A DNA stretch of 64,000 nucleotides from Halomonas sp. Y3 (GTDB taxonomy: Bacteria; Pseudomonadota; Gammaproteobacteria; Pseudomonadales; Halomonadaceae): positions 3,844,001-3,908,000 of the forward strand of contig NZ_CP099975.1 of assembly GCF_024137965.1 (NCBI RefSeq), read 5' to 3'. Both the position numbers and the translations under genes were made by a program. The notes beneath the pieces are model-generated. The model was not told where the DNA came from, ran no database searches, and worked only from the letters and a program-made list of their open reading frames with translations. Positions 63,208 through 64,000 of the stretch are shown here, in pieces (positions within the stretch are counted from its first letter, which is position 1; every line of letters starts with the position of its first letter).

Positions 63208-63663
63208 ATGAAGATCATGATCGCCTATGACGGTTCGCGGAATGCCAAGCTGGCACTGGCCCGGACCATCACCATGTTTCACGCCATGTCGCCGCTGATC
63301 GTGCTGGTCGGCGTCGCCGAGAACCCGCGTGACTCCACCGACGCCAACGAGGACCTCTTCCAGGAGGAGTACCGGGAGCTCAAGGCCGACCTGGAGGAGG
63401 CGGTCGAGGTGGCCGTGAAGGAGGGCCTCGACGCCGAGCTGATCATCGCCGAGGGCGACGCCCGCAAGATGCTGCTCGACGCCACCAAGCGCCTGTCGCC
63501 GGACATCCTGGTGATCGCCCGCCACAGCCAGAAGCCCGACGGTGGCTTCATCGCCCAGTCGCTGAGCTACTTCGTCGACGAGCTCGACTACATGACCTTC
63601 GGCAGCGTCAGCTCCTTCCTGACTCGCCGCGCCGAATGTCCCCTACTGATCCTGCCCAGCTGA
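63208..63663 (+). CDS. Universal stress protein (UspA family)
   Basis: A 151-residue single Usp domain: KIMIAYDGSRNAKLAL, a long helix region, and LVIARHSQKPDGGFIAQSLSYF and a C-terminal ECPLLILP. The glycine-rich ATP motif GxxG-9x-GS is not clear, so nucleotide binding is uncertain. Encoded between two narK genes, 75 bases after narK2; Usp proteins are often linked to anaerobic operons. ATG 63208 follows GGAGG. Confidence 0.88.
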   Translation: MKIMIAYDGSRNAKLALARTITMFHAMSPLIVLVGVAENPRDSTDANEDLFQEEYRELKADLEEAVEVAVKEGLDAELIIAEGDARKMLLDATKRLSPDILVIARHSQKPDGGFIAQSLSYFVDELDYMTFGSVSSFLTRRAECPLLILPS

Positions 63664-63700
63664 TCGGCCCCGTTCGCCTTGCGAAAAGGATGACACGACC

Positions 63701-64000
63701 ATGAAAGTCGCTGACCTGTTCAAGGTACGCACTCCGGAGATCAGGGCCCTGCACCTGACCTGGATCGCCTTCTTCATCACCTTCTATGTCTGGTTCAACA
63801 TGGCGCCGCTGGCTACCAGCATGCTGCGCGACGTCGACTGGCTGACCCAGGACCATATCCGCCTGTTTGCCATCTGCAACGTGGCGCTGACCATCCCCGC
63901 GCGGATCATCGTCGGCATGGCGCTGGACCGCTTCGGCCCGCGCCGGGTCTTCTCGATCCTGATGGTGGTCATGGCGATTCCCGCGCTGATGTTCGCCTTC
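63701..64000 (+). CDS. NarK-type MFS transporter, 3' end outside window
   Basis: The first 100 residues are seen (MKVADLFKVRTPEIRALHLTW, FITFYVWFNMAPLATSMLRDV, LTIPARIIVGMALDRFGPRRVFS), typical for NNP nitrate transporters with the N-terminal FNMAP and RFGPRR loop. ATG 63701 follows AAAAGGATG. It would be the third NarK-type gene of the locus; length and completeness cannot be judged. Confidence 0.85.
   Translation, partial: MKVADLFKVRTPEIRALHLTWIAFFITFYVWFNMAPLATSMLRDVDWLTQDHIRLFAICNVALTIPARIIVGMALDRFGPRRVFSILMVVMAIPALMFAF

Noticed and set aside
61525..63525. Minus-strand 666-codon frame rich in Asp, Gly and His opposite narK2
   Set aside because: Antisense of a real membrane transporter; no RBS, no family, and the sense strand has full NarK homology.

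Overview
The window is a GC-rich chromosomal segment of a halophilic gammaproteobacterium, most likely Halomonas or a close relative. This is inferred from gene content (BCCT osmolyte/carnitine transport, a CdhC-type carnitine pathway, TRAP and SSS transporters, a narK-GHJI cluster with narXL) and codon use; no rRNA, tRNA or core marker was available to fix the genus. No tRNA, rRNA, CRISPR array or phage was seen.

Layout. 1-5 kb: end of an AttH-like lipocalin gene, glyoxalase I, an NlpC/P60 lipoprotein, and an OmpR/PhoQ-type two-component system flanked by two PepSY-like secreted proteins. 5-6.6 kb: a TPP riboswitch ahead of thiM-thiE. 6.6-9.9 kb: MntR facing a three-gene manganese ABC transporter, with a palindromic operator candidate. 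9.9-18.1 kb: an EamA exporter, a D,D-carboxypeptidase with a SPOR domain, and a complete five-gene peptide ABC transporter. 18.4-23.8 kb: a DUF3311/SSS symporter pair, a FadR-type regulator, an N-carbamoyl amino acid (or ureidopropionate) amidohydrolase and an amidase.

23.8-39.1 kb is a patchwork of accessory DNA. It carries a lower-GC TRAP transporter, a beta-alanine catabolic set (bauC/mmsA, bauA, bauR), and debris: two IS3-family remnants in opposite orientation, a truncated sdaA, a dead higBA toxin-antitoxin pair, an IS orfA stub and an IS256-family 3' fragment. Between these lie an intact membrane alpha/beta hydrolase, a secreted Cys-Ntn acylase and a K+ channel.

39.1-45 kb: a META-domain lipoprotein, then carnitine catabolism (BKACE enzyme cdhC, L-carnitine dehydrogenase, thioesterase, BCCT transporter) and a CdhR-like regulator. 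45-64 kb: nitrate respiration. On the minus strand runs narK-narGHJI-PPIase-moaB-moeA-Crp/Fnr regulator-DGC protein-moaA, and on the plus strand narX-narL-narK2-usp-narK3 (cut by the window end). NarL-like heptamers and one strong FNR-type box lie in the intergenic regions.

How it fits together: the molybdenum cofactor genes and the Crp/Fnr regulator supply NarGHI; NarXL senses nitrate and nitrite. The carbamoylase, BauA and BauC could form a route from N-carbamoyl-beta-alanine to acetyl-CoA. I did not find a clearly novel defence or mobile system. The most unusual items are the DGC-domain protein inside the nitrate/Moco cluster, an apparent ATC start for the BCCT transporter, the eroded higBA locus, and the secreted acylase embedded among IS remnants.
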